From contig CAZSFD010000050.1 of the NCBI GenBank assembly GCA_964606085.1, positions 1 through 37,523 on the forward strand: 37,523 nucleotides of DNA, read 5' to 3'. Made by a program: the position numbers and the translations under genes. This DNA comes from CAIQJJ01 sp964606085. GTDB lineage: Bacteria; Chloroflexota; Anaerolineae; Anaerolineales; UBA4823. Positions 15,200 to 23,456 of this stretch are shown piece after piece; positions within the stretch are counted from its first letter, which is position 1; the number at the start of each line of letters is the position of its first letter. A model generated the notes under the pieces. The model saw only the letters and a list, made by a program, of their open reading frames with translations, was not told the DNA's origin and ran no database searches.

Positions 15200-16513
15200 A
15201 TGAAATCGTTCGCTCGCTTTTCTATCCTTGCGCTGCTGTTCGCTTTGCTGGCAGCCTGTGGCGGCACACCGACACCGCCCCCGCCCACGGTCACGCCGGT
15301 AGCCATCCAGCCTGTGGCTGAACCGTCGCTGGCCGCGTTGCCCGATACGGTCACGTCCATCGAGCCAAAGCGTGAGCCGGTGGCGCACCCGTGCAAGCCG
15401 GTGGAGGGCATCGTCAAGTTTGATTACAAGTCCTACGACATCATGTTTGGCGTCTGGCAGTTGGATTATCGCTCGTGCGATGTGTCGGCGCTCAATTTTA
15501 GCCGTTCGCTCGAAGAGTTGCTTTTTGTCACCTTCGACAGCAAAACGGTCTGGCCGCCTGCCGATAATCTGCCGGCCGAATATGACCCCCAGCAGGTGCT
15601 GGCGTGGGGCATGTCGCCGGGCCTGGGCATTGCTCAGTTGCACGCCCAGGGGGTGACCGGCAGCGGGATCGGGATTGCCTTGATTGATTTCCAGGCGTTG
15701 GCCGATCACGTGGAATATGCCGGGCAACTGCGCCACTACGAAGAAGCCGCCGATGTGGCCGAAGCGTGGCCGGTAGTCAATTACGCACCGCCTTATGGGG
15801 CGGGCCGGGGTACGGCGCTGGCCTCGCTGCTGGTGGGCCAAAACACGGGCATTGCGCCTGGGGCAGATTTGTACTATTTCGCCGTTTCTGAATGCCGCGA
15901 TGCCGAGGCGCGCACCCATTTCAAGTGCCTGGCAGAAGGCATCCGGCGAGTGATCGTTTTCAATGAGCAGTTGCCCGCCGAGCGCAAAATCCGCATCCTG
16001 GTCACGCCGATTGGTTTTTCGATTGGGGCGGGCGGCTTCGAGGATGCTTCGGATGCGGCGAAAGCCGCCGCCGATGCGGGTATCGTGGTGCTGCACCCGG
16101 GTAGTGCGCAGTTCAAATACCTGCTGATGGGCCGCTCGCCGATTGCCGACCCCGAACGTTTCGATTCGTATGGCCCCGAACTGCTCGAAGCGAAGGGCTA
16201 TTTCGAGAATGTTACCGGCAAGTTTTTCGATCAACTTTACGTACCTGCCGATGGACGCACCCTGGCCAGCCCCAGCGGGCCGAGCGATTATGTCTTCGTG
16301 CGCCAGGGCGGCAAGGGCGAGGCGCTTTCGTTCATCGCTGGCATGTACGCGCTGGCGCTGCAAATTCGCCCGGATCTGACGCCGAAGGATTTCTGGCGGC
16401 TGGCGCTCGAATCGTCCACCGACATCAAGATCACCCATAACAACAAAAATTACACTTTCGGCCCGATGATCAACCCGGCGGGGCTGATTCAGGCGATCCA
16501 GGCGGACAAATAA
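15200..16513 (+). CDS. Lipoprotein with a catalytically dead subtilisin-like (S8) domain
   Basis: The 437-residue protein begins with a lipoprotein signal (LLFALLAAC, Cys20) and a Pro/Thr linker, so it is exported and lipid-anchored. An AGGAGG site lies 9 bases before the ATG. From about residue 150 it follows a subtilase: GIGIALIDF keeps the Asp (163), but the His motif reads GRGTALAS (Arg203 where His belongs), the oxyanion Asn is replaced (HPGS, about 302), and the serine motif reads GKGEALSFIAG (Gly373). The last block aligns without gaps to GTSQATAVVSG of the intact subtilase in this window, ending in the shared PDLTP. It is therefore probably a binding or scaffold protein. It interrupts the two aconitase X subunit genes. 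Confidence 0.75.
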   Translation: MKSFARFSILALLFALLAACGGTPTPPPPTVTPVAIQPVAEPSLAALPDTVTSIEPKREPVAHPCKPVEGIVKFDYKSYDIMFGVWQLDYRSCDVSALNFSRSLEELLFVTFDSKTVWPPADNLPAEYDPQQVLAWGMSPGLGIAQLHAQGVTGSGIGIALIDFQALADHVEYAGQLRHYEEAADVAEAWPVVNYAPPYGAGRGTALASLLVGQNTGIAPGADLYYFAVSECRDAEARTHFKCLAEGIRRVIVFNEQLPAERKIRILVTPIGFSIGAGGFEDASDAAKAAADAGIVVLHPGSAQFKYLLMGRSPIADPERFDSYGPELLEAKGYFENVTGKFFDQLYVPADGRTLASPSGPSDYVFVRQGGKGEALSFIAGMYALALQIRPDLTPKDFWRLALESSTDIKITHNNKNYTFGPMINPAGLIQAIQADK

Positions 16514-16541
16514 TCGGATGTTGTTTGTCCCCACGATCCCC

Positions 16542-16589
16542 GCCCGGACATAAATGTCCGGGCTAGGAGCGGCGCCGGTTGAAACCGGC
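16542..16589. repeat. Double-hairpin intergenic repeat
   Basis: Two adjacent perfect palindromes: GCCCGGACAT / ATGTCCGGGC (16542-16551 and 16554-16563, AA loop), and GCCGGTT / AACCGGC (16574-16580 and 16583-16589, GA loop), joined by TAGGAGCGGC. The paired-hairpin design is that of REP-type elements. There is no U-run for an intrinsic terminator. It lies between the lipoprotein gene and aconitase X small. Confidence 0.7.
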
Positions 16590-16642
16590 TTGAAGGGCGA
16601 TTTATCACCAGGCGCGGGGTCTGGATGAATGGAGGTGGCATG

Positions 16643-17032
16643 ATGCAAGGTCGGAGCATTTCAGGTGGTAAGGCCGAGGGCGAGGCGCTGGTGACGAGGA
16701 TGGGCATCTCGTTCTTCGGCGGTGTAGACCCGGATACGGGCGTGGTCGTCGAGCGCGGCCACGAACTGGAGGGGCAGTGTGTGGCGGGCAAGGTGCTGGT
16801 CTTTCCCACCGGCAAGGGTTCGACGGTGGGTTCGTATACGCTTTACCGCCTCAAGTTCAACGGCCTGGCCCCGGCAGCCATCGTCAATGCCGAGTGCGAA
16901 CCGATCACCGCGGTGGGCTGCATCATCGCCGAAATCCCGTGTGTCGATCATATCCCCCTGGCCGAACTGACAACGGGGATGATCTTGCGTGTGGATGGCG
17001 AGGCCGGGTTCGTTTCTGGCCCAGCAGCGTGA
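16643..17032 (+). CDS. Aconitase X small subunit (DUF126 swivelling domain)
   Basis: A 129-residue protein of the DUF126/AcnX swivel family, the partner of the large subunit at 13969. Conserved stretches are GKGSTVGSYTLYRLKFNG, APAAIVNAECEPITAVGCII and AEIPCVDHIPL. Three ATGs are in frame (16625, 16640, 16643). The GGAGG site at 16631-16635 sits 7 bases from the ATG at 16643, giving MQGRSISGGKAEG, which also matches where the family normally begins. The two subunit genes are usually adjacent; here a lipoprotein gene and a repeat separate them. The pair would act as a dehydratase, most likely on 5-phosphomevalonate given the UbiX and UbiD genes upstream. Confidence 0.88.
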   Translation: MQGRSISGGKAEGEALVTRMGISFFGGVDPDTGVVVERGHELEGQCVAGKVLVFPTGKGSTVGSYTLYRLKFNGLAPAAIVNAECEPITAVGCIIAEIPCVDHIPLAELTTGMILRVDGEAGFVSGPAA

Positions 17033-17067
17033 TTCTTCCAGGCAATTTTCAGGAGGTACGACGCACG

Positions 17068-17727
17068 ATGACACCTGTTCTGATGATTTTACTGGCCCTG
17101 CCTTTGCTGGCGGGTTTGCTGTGGGCCGAACGCGGCGAAAATCAACGCGGCATGTTGCTCACCAAGCCCTTTCTCTCGGCCCTCTTCGTGGCGGCGTTAT
17201 TTGCGCAGCCTTACCAGCCTGCCCCTTATTTCTTCTTCCTGCTCGCTGGCCTGATCTTGTGCTGGATCGGCGATGTCAGCCTGGTCTTCTTCTTCGACAA
17301 GCGCCTGTTTTTGTTGGGCCTGGCCTCGTTTTTGCTGGGTCATGTGATGTATGCCATCGCCTTCTTTGCACGGGGCGGGCTGCACCTCACCACCTGGCTG
17401 GCCCTGCCGCTGATCGCCGCCTTCAGCGGGTATGTTTTCACCCGCTTCCGCCCGCATCTGGGTGAGATGCGCGCCCCGGTGACGGCCTACATTGTCGTCA
17501 TCTCCCTGATGCTGCTGGGCGCGGCGGGCCTGGCAGGCAACGCGTCGCTGCCATTGCCCAACCGCCTGATGACGGTGAGCGGGGCGTTCAGCTTCTACAT
17601 CTCCGATATTTTCGTCGCCCGGCAGCGTTTCGTGCGCCCGGCGTATATCAATCGCTTGTTGGGTTTGGCGCTGTATTACCTGGGGCAGTTTCTCATCGCC
17701 CTGGCGGCAGGAGGCTTATCGGCATGA
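17068..17727 (+). CDS. YhhN/TMEM86 family membrane protein (putative lysoplasmalogenase)
   Basis: A 219-residue protein made almost entirely of about eight hydrophobic helices. The conserved polar motif of the family is seen in LILCWIGDVSLVF (Gly-Asp) and in FYISDIFVARQRF (Ser-Asp). Animal TMEM86B hydrolyses the vinyl-ether bond of lysoplasmalogens; bacterial YhhN proteins are less well studied. An AGGAGG site at 17051-17056 precedes the ATG. The gene follows aconitase X small by 35 bases and its stop overlaps the next start as ATGA, so it is probably in the same operon. A role in ether-lipid turnover is family-based inference. Confidence 0.8.
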   Translation: MTPVLMILLALPLLAGLLWAERGENQRGMLLTKPFLSALFVAALFAQPYQPAPYFFFLLAGLILCWIGDVSLVFFFDKRLFLLGLASFLLGHVMYAIAFFARGGLHLTTWLALPLIAAFSGYVFTRFRPHLGEMRAPVTAYIVVISLMLLGAAGLAGNASLPLPNRLMTVSGAFSFYISDIFVARQRFVRPAYINRLLGLALYYLGQFLIALAAGGLSA

Positions 17728-18860
17728 ACACAAATTCCGAAATTCGCATCGCCCTGGTGGGCATCGGCGGCTACGGCGGGTGGTACTTGCGCGAACTGCT
17801 GCCCAACGCCAGCCAGCACAACGCCCGCCTGGTGGCTGGCATAGACGCTTTCCCCGAACGCAGCCCCTGGCTGGCGGCCTTGCAGGATGCGAATATCCCC
17901 CTCTACACCAGCCTGGATGATTTTTACCAAAAAGATTTCGCCGATCTGGTGGTGATCGCCGCCCCCATTCACCTGCACGCCCCGCTGACGATCCAGGCGT
18001 TGCAGCGCGGTTCGCACGTCCTGTGCGAAAAGCCGCTCTGCGCCCGCCTCGCCGAAGCCGATGCGATGGCCCAGGCCGAACAACACACAGGCAAATTCGT
18101 CGCCATCGGCTATCAGTGGTCATTTTCCGATAGCATCCAGGCGCTCAAGCGGGATGTGCTGGCGGGCCGTTTTGGCCGTCCGCTGCGCCTGAAAACCCTG
18201 GTGTTGTGGCCGCGCCCGCTCTCCTATTACCGCCGCAACGCCTGGGCCGGGCGCATCCGCACCGACGAAGGGGCGTGGGTGTACGACAGCCCCGTCAGCA
18301 ACGCCACCGCCCATTACCTTCACAATATGCTTTACCTGCTTGGCGAGAGCATCTCCACCAGCGCTCAGCCTGAAAGCATTGCCGCCCAATTGTGGCGCGC
18401 CAATGACATCGAAAATTACGATGCCGCGGCGCTGCGCCTCACCCTCCAGGGCGGTGCGGAGTTGGTGATGTTCACCGCCCACCCGGTTGCCAACGAAGTT
18501 GGCCCGTTGGCGCGCTACGAATTTGAACAGGCGGTCATCGAGTACACCGCCGACCGTCACTTTATTGCCCGCTTTGACGATGGTCACGAAGAAGATTACG
18601 GTGACCCCGACCTGACGCAATACAACAAGCTCTGGCAGGCCGCCGATGCCGCTCGCACCGGTGCGGCGCTGGCCTGTGGCATTGAGGCGGCCCGCCCCCA
18701 TGCCGAAATCGTCAACCGCCTGCAAGAACTCGCCATAACCACCTTCCCCGCGGCAAACATCGTCCACGAAGCGCGTGGTGACGATGCGCTGGTGTGGGTG
18801 CGCGGCCTGCAGGAAACACTGGAACGGGCCTATGCCGCGGGCGCGATGCCACCGTTTTGA
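17724..18860 (+). CDS. Gfo/Idh/MocA-family oxidoreductase
   Basis: A 378-residue NAD(P)-dependent dehydrogenase. The Rossmann dinucleotide loop is VGIGGYGGWYL near residues 13-23, and the family EKP motif is in HVLCEKPLCARLAEAD near 92-107, where the lysine is the usual catalytic residue. The C-terminal half is the alpha/beta substrate domain. Such enzymes oxidise or reduce sugars, inositols and related compounds; the substrate is not readable. The start overlaps the stop of the YhhN gene by four bases, showing tight coupling. It ends 58 bases before a lipoprotein gene with its own strong ribosome site. Confidence 0.88.
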   Translation: MNTNSEIRIALVGIGGYGGWYLRELLPNASQHNARLVAGIDAFPERSPWLAALQDANIPLYTSLDDFYQKDFADLVVIAAPIHLHAPLTIQALQRGSHVLCEKPLCARLAEADAMAQAEQHTGKFVAIGYQWSFSDSIQALKRDVLAGRFGRPLRLKTLVLWPRPLSYYRRNAWAGRIRTDEGAWVYDSPVSNATAHYLHNMLYLLGESISTSAQPESIAAQLWRANDIENYDAAALRLTLQGGAELVMFTAHPVANEVGPLARYEFEQAVIEYTADRHFIARFDDGHEEDYGDPDLTQYNKLWQAADAARTGAALACGIEAARPHAEIVNRLQELAITTFPAANIVHEARGDDALVWVRGLQETLERAYAAGAMPPF

Positions 18861-18918
18861 TCCCTGCATGGATTTCACAAAAATGTGATGTTGGACCCAA
18901 TGATGAAAGGAGCTTTCG

Positions 18919-19923
18919 ATGAACAAAAGAACAATTTTTCCTCTGTTCCTGACGTTGGTTCTCTGGTTGGCAGCCTGCCAGCCAACCGCCCCCACTGCCA
19001 TGCCGCCTACGCCCACCACCGCCGCCAGCGAACCGACCATCGTTGCTACCGAAACCCCTGCCGCCACCGCTACGCCCCTCCCCGCCCCCACGGACACATC
19101 TGTCCCGCCCACCGAAACCCCCATTCCCCCCACCGATACCCCCCCGCCGCCCACCGCAACCAGCGAACCCGCCCTATTGCCCCTGCCCGCCGAAGCGCAG
19201 CGCATCGAATTCCAGGCCGCAGATGGCACGCCCCTGGTGGGCTACTACTACCCGGCCGCCGTCAACCCGGCCCCGGTGGTGGTGTTGATGCACTGGGCTG
19301 GCGGCGACCAGACTGACTGGCTCTACGTGGGCATGGCGGCCTGGCTGCAAAACCGCGGCGCAGAAATCCCCGCATCGCCGGCAGCGAAGCCCTTCGACAC
19401 GCCCTATCGCTTTCAGCCTTTGCCCGAAAATCTTTCTTTCGGTGTGTTTACCTTTGATTTTCGCGGTTATGGCGAAAGCGGCCCGCACACCGGCAAGCAA
19501 TCTGAGTTAATCCTCGATGCCCAGGCTGCCTACGAAACTGCTGCCAAGCTCGAAGGTGTGGACTCGGCCCTCGTGGCCGGAATCGGCGCCAGCATCGGGG
19601 CCGACGCGGCCGCCGAAGGCTGCAACGATGCCTGCATTGCCGCACTCTCCCTCGGCCCTGGCAACTGGCTGGAGCTTTCGTACGCCGAGGCCGTCACTGC
19701 GCTGGACGCTCTCGAGAAACCGACCTGGTGCGTGGCTACCGAGGATGCCCCAACCGACCTCGCCACGTGCGAAGCTGCCGCAGGCGATTTTTACCAGATC
19801 GTCAGCTATCCCACGGGCGGCCATGCCATGCGCCTGTTCCGTGTCGAAGCTGCCCTCGACCCGGTGATCGAAGTGAAAATTTTGGAGTTTTTGCGGCTGG
19901 TGTTCGATTTGCCGGCTGAGTAG
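18919..19923 (+). CDS. Exported lipoprotein with an alpha/beta-hydrolase domain
   Basis: A 334-residue protein starting with a lipoprotein signal ending in LWLAAC (Cys20), then a 65-residue linker almost entirely Pro, Thr, Ala and Ser with repeated PPTETP-like units, and then an alpha/beta-hydrolase domain. In that domain, VVLMHWAGGD is the oxyanion strand, GIGASIGADAA holds the nucleophile Ser, and GGHAMRLF holds the likely catalytic His. A GGAG site lies shortly before the ATG. It is predicted to be tethered outside the membrane, with the linker spanning or projecting from the surface, and to hydrolyse an ester or similar bond. The linker's low-complexity repeats could be length-variable. 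It converges on the minus-strand gene after 11 bases. Confidence 0.85.
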   Translation: MNKRTIFPLFLTLVLWLAACQPTAPTAMPPTPTTAASEPTIVATETPAATATPLPAPTDTSVPPTETPIPPTDTPPPPTATSEPALLPLPAEAQRIEFQAADGTPLVGYYYPAAVNPAPVVVLMHWAGGDQTDWLYVGMAAWLQNRGAEIPASPAAKPFDTPYRFQPLPENLSFGVFTFDFRGYGESGPHTGKQSELILDAQAAYETAAKLEGVDSALVAGIGASIGADAAAEGCNDACIAALSLGPGNWLELSYAEAVTALDALEKPTWCVATEDAPTDLATCEAAAGDFYQIVSYPTGGHAMRLFRVEAALDPVIEVKILEFLRLVFDLPAE

Positions 19924-19934
19924 CCCGACTCTAC

Positions 19935-21098
19935 TTATCCCCACCGCACTTCAAACGTAATACCGCGCTCGCGCAGCGCCTGCATCAATTCGCTGGCGGG
20001 TACGGCCAGCTCCACCGCCTGGCCGCCCGGTGCGACCTTGCCGCGCACCTGGAAACCCATCATGATCGCGGCGTGCCAGCCGGTCAGACGTTCCATGCCG
20101 GTGAAGCCGGTGGCGGGGTCGAAGCGATCTACCAGGTCAATCGTCACGCTGGCGGGGCGGCCCGTTTTCAGGCCCTTGCCTACGGCACGCATTACGCAAA
20201 TATCGCGAATTTCGGGGGCGGTGATTTTCGGCGCCAGCAGGGTGTGATAAACCTGGCGCGGGATGACGGTTTGTCCGTCTACTTCGATGGGGGTTTCGGA
20301 GAATAAACCGAGGGCTTTGTACGCTCGCAGCCATTCGTAATGACCGGGGTAGCGCAGCACCTTGTTCTCGAAACGCTCCAGTTTGCCCAGATATGTCCAG
20401 GCGGCGATAGATGTGCCGCCAGAGGTCACATCGGCTTCGAGGCGGCCCAGGCCGGGGAAGTCGAGCCATTCGGGTTCGCTGAGCGTGGGCACGCGGGCGA
20501 TCTGGCCGTCGCGGATGAAGATGGCCTCGCCGTCCATCTCGTTGGTGAGGCCATTGATGTGGAAGGTGAGTGCGTAATTCCAGGGCGGGATGGGTTGCTG
20601 GGGCAGCCCGGCGTCGTAGATGTAAATCTCGCGGGCCTCATCGAGCAGTTCGATGGCATAGGCCGCCAACGTGTTCACCAATCCCGGACCCATGCCGCAA
20701 TCAGGCACGAGGCTGACACCGGCCTGTTGAGCTTGCTCGTCGAGCGCCAACTGCGCTCGCACGATCTCGGTGTTGCCGCCTAAATCGCAAAAGTGCGCCC
20801 CCGCGGCGATGGCGGCTTGAGTCAGCGCAAGGTTGAAGTAGTAGGGTACTGCGCTGAGGGCGGCGGACATGCCAGGCAGGGCGGCGGCGACGGCCTGCTG
20901 GTCGGTCACATCGAGGGCCAGCGGGGCGGCCAGGTCAGTTCCTGTAAGCTGGTTGACGCGCGCCGCAGCGCGTTGGGCGGTGGATAGGTCGCGGTCGGCC
21001 AGGGTGATGCGGGCGGCCTGACCAAAGCGGGCCAAGTCGTAGGCGGCGGCGCTTCCCTGGCGGCCCGCACCGAAGATCAGGTAGTGGTAGGTGGGCAT
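19935..21098 (-). CDS. Saccharopine dehydrogenase-like oxidoreductase
   Basis: A 387-residue protein whose N-terminus is a Rossmann domain (YLIFGAGRQGSAAAYDLA, GAGxxG loop), followed by TEIVRAQLALDEQAQQAG and PDCGMGPGLVNTLA, typical of the saccharopine dehydrogenase/lysine 6-dehydrogenase group. These enzymes act on lysine-derived imines or related amino acids, but many members are unassigned. The C-terminal half is the family dimer and substrate domain. The gene stands alone on the minus strand, downstream of the subtilase gene and separated from it by an intrinsic terminator, so it needs its own promoter. No lysine pathway gene is near, so the substrate is uncertain. Confidence 0.83.
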   Translation of the reverse strand: MPTYHYLIFGAGRQGSAAAYDLARFGQAARITLADRDLSTAQRAAARVNQLTGTDLAAPLALDVTDQQAVAAALPGMSAALSAVPYYFNLALTQAAIAAGAHFCDLGGNTEIVRAQLALDEQAQQAGVSLVPDCGMGPGLVNTLAAYAIELLDEAREIYIYDAGLPQQPIPPWNYALTFHINGLTNEMDGEAIFIRDGQIARVPTLSEPEWLDFPGLGRLEADVTSGGTSIAAWTYLGKLERFENKVLRYPGHYEWLRAYKALGLFSETPIEVDGQTVIPRQVYHTLLAPKITAPEIRDICVMRAVGKGLKTGRPASVTIDLVDRFDPATGFTGMERLTGWHAAIMMGFQVRGKVAPGGQAVELAVPASELMQALRERGITFEVRWG

Positions 21099-21264
21099 GG
21101 CAAATCCTGTTTATAATGGTTGTGTCAATTGGTCAATCCATTGTACAGCAAAACAACCCCTGGTTTTGTTGAGGTTGTCTCCTGGCGGTGGGCAGGCCAT
21201 CCGCTTCTATCCGGCCTCCGTAAATGAGATAAAAGACCTGCAATCAGGTCGCTGAAACTACATC

Positions 21265-21298
21265 AAAAAAGGGCCTGTCGGAAAACCGACAGGCCCTT
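21265..21298 (-). terminator. Intrinsic terminator of the subtilase gene
   Basis: GGGCCTGTCGG (21271-21281) pairs perfectly with CCGACAGGCCC (21286-21296) around a four-base loop. On the minus strand the stem is followed by a run of six T (complement of 21265-21270). It lies 20 bases past the subtilase stop. Confidence 0.9.
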
Positions 21299-21318
21299 CG
21301 AATCTGATAGAGAGAGAA

Positions 21319-23239
21319 TTAGGGTTCTTCTACCCATTCGATGGCGGCCGAAGAACTGGTAGTATCAGGGCTGACGCCCGCCGTGAAGTCTTCGACAAAG
21401 TCTATGTTGGCTAACATGCTGCCTGCCCAGGGTTCGCTGCCGCTCCAGGCACCGTAGCCGCCCGACCAGGCCCCGTAGCCGCCGCTCCAAGCGCCATAGC
21501 CGCCCGACCAGGCCCCGTAGCCGCCGCTCCAAGCGCCATAGCCGCCGCTCCAGGCGCCGTAGCCGCCGCTCCAAGCGCCATAGCCGCCCGACCAGGCCCC
21601 GTAGCCGCCGCNNNNNNNNNNNNNNNNNNNNNNNNNNNNNNNNNNNNNNNNNNNNNNNNNNNNNNNNNNNNNNNNNNNNNNNNNNNNNNNNNNNNNNNNN
21701 NNNNNNNNNNNTCCAGGCCCCATAGCCGCCCGACCAGGCCCCGTAGCCGCCACTCCAGGCACCATAGCCGCCCGACCAGGCCCCGTAGCCGCCGCTCCAG
21801 GCACCATAGCCGCCGATCAGGTGGAAGGTGCCAGTGGTTTCATCGTAGATGGTGTAGCCTTCGTAGTGGGTGGTGCCGGCCAGGTCAGCTTGAATGTCCA
21901 TCCCGACGTTGGCTGAGAGGGTTTCTTCGGTGAACATGACCGAGTCGTAAGCATTCACGCGGCCATAGCCTTGCTGCCAGATGCTATACAGGGCATCGGT
22001 GGTTTCCAGGTCAACCCACAGGAAGGAAGTGCCCATGATGCGGAACTTGACTTCATCGGGGGTCAGGTCAGGTTCCTCGGCCAGGATCAAAGCTGCAATG
22101 CCCGAAACCACCGCCGTAGCCTGCGATGTACCGGCCATCTGGAAGTAAAACGGGTTGATTTTGTTGTCTGGATATTCACGAGTGAGTTTTGTGCCGGGCA
22201 TGATGGTTGAAACCATGTGTGCGCCAGGAGCAACCACATCGGGCTTCACGAAGCCATCCAGCGTGGGGCCTGCCGATGAGAAGGGGGTGATATAGTCGTC
22301 GTTCCAATCCAGGGGCGTGTAATTGTCGGTGAAAGCGCCAACCGTAATCACGTAAGGCACATTGCCAGGAACGCCGATTGTCATCGGGCCGGGGCCGCCA
22401 TTGCCTGCGGCGGTCACGACCACAATTCCGTTCGCCCATGCCTGCATTACGGCCTGGTTGAGCGGATCGGCCCAGTAGGGTGATTGGGCAATCGAGACAA
22501 TCGAGAGATTCATCACCCGGATGTTGTACTGATCCTTATGGTTGATGACCCATTGAATCCCCTGGATCACACGTTCATAAGTACCAACACCATGATGGTC
22601 GAGAACACGTACACCGACCAAATTGACATCCGGGGCGATCCCGCCAAATTCGCCATCGGCATCGGTCTGGCTGTTGGCAATGATACCGGCAATATGCGTG
22701 CCGTGGCCGTTGGGGTCGCGAGGCAATAGTTTGTTCTGCACGAAATCTTTCCAGCCCACGATTCGGCCATTCAACTGCCCGTTGGCATCCAGGAACAAGC
22801 CAGGATGCCAGCCGATGCCCGTATCTACGACTGCAACGGTGACATCACTGCCCAGGTTGCCTTCCTGCCAGACCAGATCAGCCCCGACCACTTCGGGGTA
22901 ATCGGTTGACGGGATGCCGTTGTTGCCGCCGCCCAATACGTCGGCCAGTTTCACCGCCGCATTCGGAAAAACAGCCGCAATGCCATCTTCGTTCTGCAAG
23001 GCGGTCACTGCTGCGACCGGTAATGTGGCCCCCACACCCTGGATGACATCCAGCCGGGAGGTGACTTCGCCGCCATATTTTTCGACCAGGCGGACGACCT
23101 GCTCTACGTTAGAGCCTTGCACGATGCAAGATTGCGTTCCACCCACGGGGGTAGATTTTCCTGCGCCGAGCAACACCACAAGCACTGCCATCGCCAGGAA
23201 GATGGAAAAAAACCGTTTACTCAGAGATAAATTTTTCAT
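21319..23239 (-). CDS. Secreted subtilase (S8) with C-terminal GGYGAWS tandem repeats, interrupted by an assembly gap
   Basis: The gene begins at 23239 behind a GGAG site 7 bases away. A hydrophobic signal segment (FFSIFLAMAVLVVLL) is followed by an inhibitor-like propeptide to about residue 105 and an intact S8 domain: Asp139 in VAVVDTGIG, His179 in NGHGTHIAG, oxyanion Asn280 in TAAGNGG and Ser372 in GTSQATAVV. After a short linker the C-terminal part is an array of the heptapeptide GGYGAWS, then a unique acidic tail ending EWVEEP. A 100-N gap in the array shifts the reading frame, because 100 is not a multiple of 3; this is an artefact, and both sides read the same repeat. Expression is probably set by the riboswitch upstream. 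The repeats probably form a surface-exposed or self-associating segment. Confidence 0.9.
21441..21813 (-). repeat. 21-bp tandem repeat encoding GGYGAWS
   Basis: Eight full 21-bp units lie on one side of the gap (21441-21608) and four on the other (21730-21813), with one further unit cut by the gap (3 bases at 21609-21611 and 18 at 21712-21729). Units fall into two main types that use different serine codons on the coding strand, TCG and AGC, and these often alternate, giving a 42-bp higher-order period. Units at 21462, 21504 and 21588 are identical, as are those at 21483, 21525 and 21567, which indicates recent duplication. Confidence 0.95.
21612..21711. other. 100-N scaffold gap
   Basis: Exactly 100 N bases lie inside the tandem repeat; this is a conventional placeholder, not a measured length. 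Joining the flanks directly gives one perfect 21-bp unit, so the missing DNA is probably a whole number of repeats. Confidence 0.97.
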
Positions 23240-23289
23240 TGTCCAACTCCTTTTTTGAAAAAATGTTTGAAGGGCTGCCTACTCCGATT

Positions 23290-23322
23290 AAAAACCAGCG
23301 GGTCTGAATAATTCAGGCCCGC
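23290..23322 (-). terminator. Terminator hairpin of the riboswitch expression platform
   Basis: The arms at 23298-23308 and 23312-23322 pair with one G-T. On the minus strand the stem is followed by TGG and then TTTTT. It lies between the GEMM aptamer and the subtilase ribosome site, where a riboswitch-controlled transcription terminator is expected. Confidence 0.75.
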
Positions 23323-23360
23323 CGAGAAAAACCAATAAGAAGTTATGTTTAAGTTCTTTT

Positions 23361-23446
23361 CCTGGCGGCCTGGCAGTCATGGTCGGGATAGCGTGACGGT
23401 AGACCCATAGCTTTGCGCCCCTGGCTTTCACCAAGTTTGCCTTTTC
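23361..23446 (-). promoter_or_regulatory. GEMM (cyclic-di-GMP-I class) riboswitch aptamer
   Basis: On the minus strand the segment shows the GEMM hallmarks in order: AAGGCAAAC, a hairpin CTTGGT-GAAA-GCCAGG closed by a GAAA tetraloop, GGCGCAAAGC, GGGTCTA, and a 3' part CATGACTGCCAGGCCGCC that closes the outer stem. The transcript would start a few bases upstream, from the promoter at 23457-23484, and a terminator follows 38 bases later. It should sense cyclic-di-GMP; some GEMM members prefer cGAMP instead. It controls the repeat subtilase. Confidence 0.88.
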
Positions 23447-23456
23447 AGTTACATTG

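Noticed and set aside
21441..21813. Possible CRISPR array from regular 21-bp repeats
   Set aside because: There are no spacers; the units are contiguous, in frame and encode an unbroken heptapeptide tail of a protease.
21319..23239. Frameshifted or split subtilase gene
   Set aside because: The frame change falls exactly on the 100-N placeholder; both flanks encode the same repeat and join perfectly, so it is an assembly artefact.
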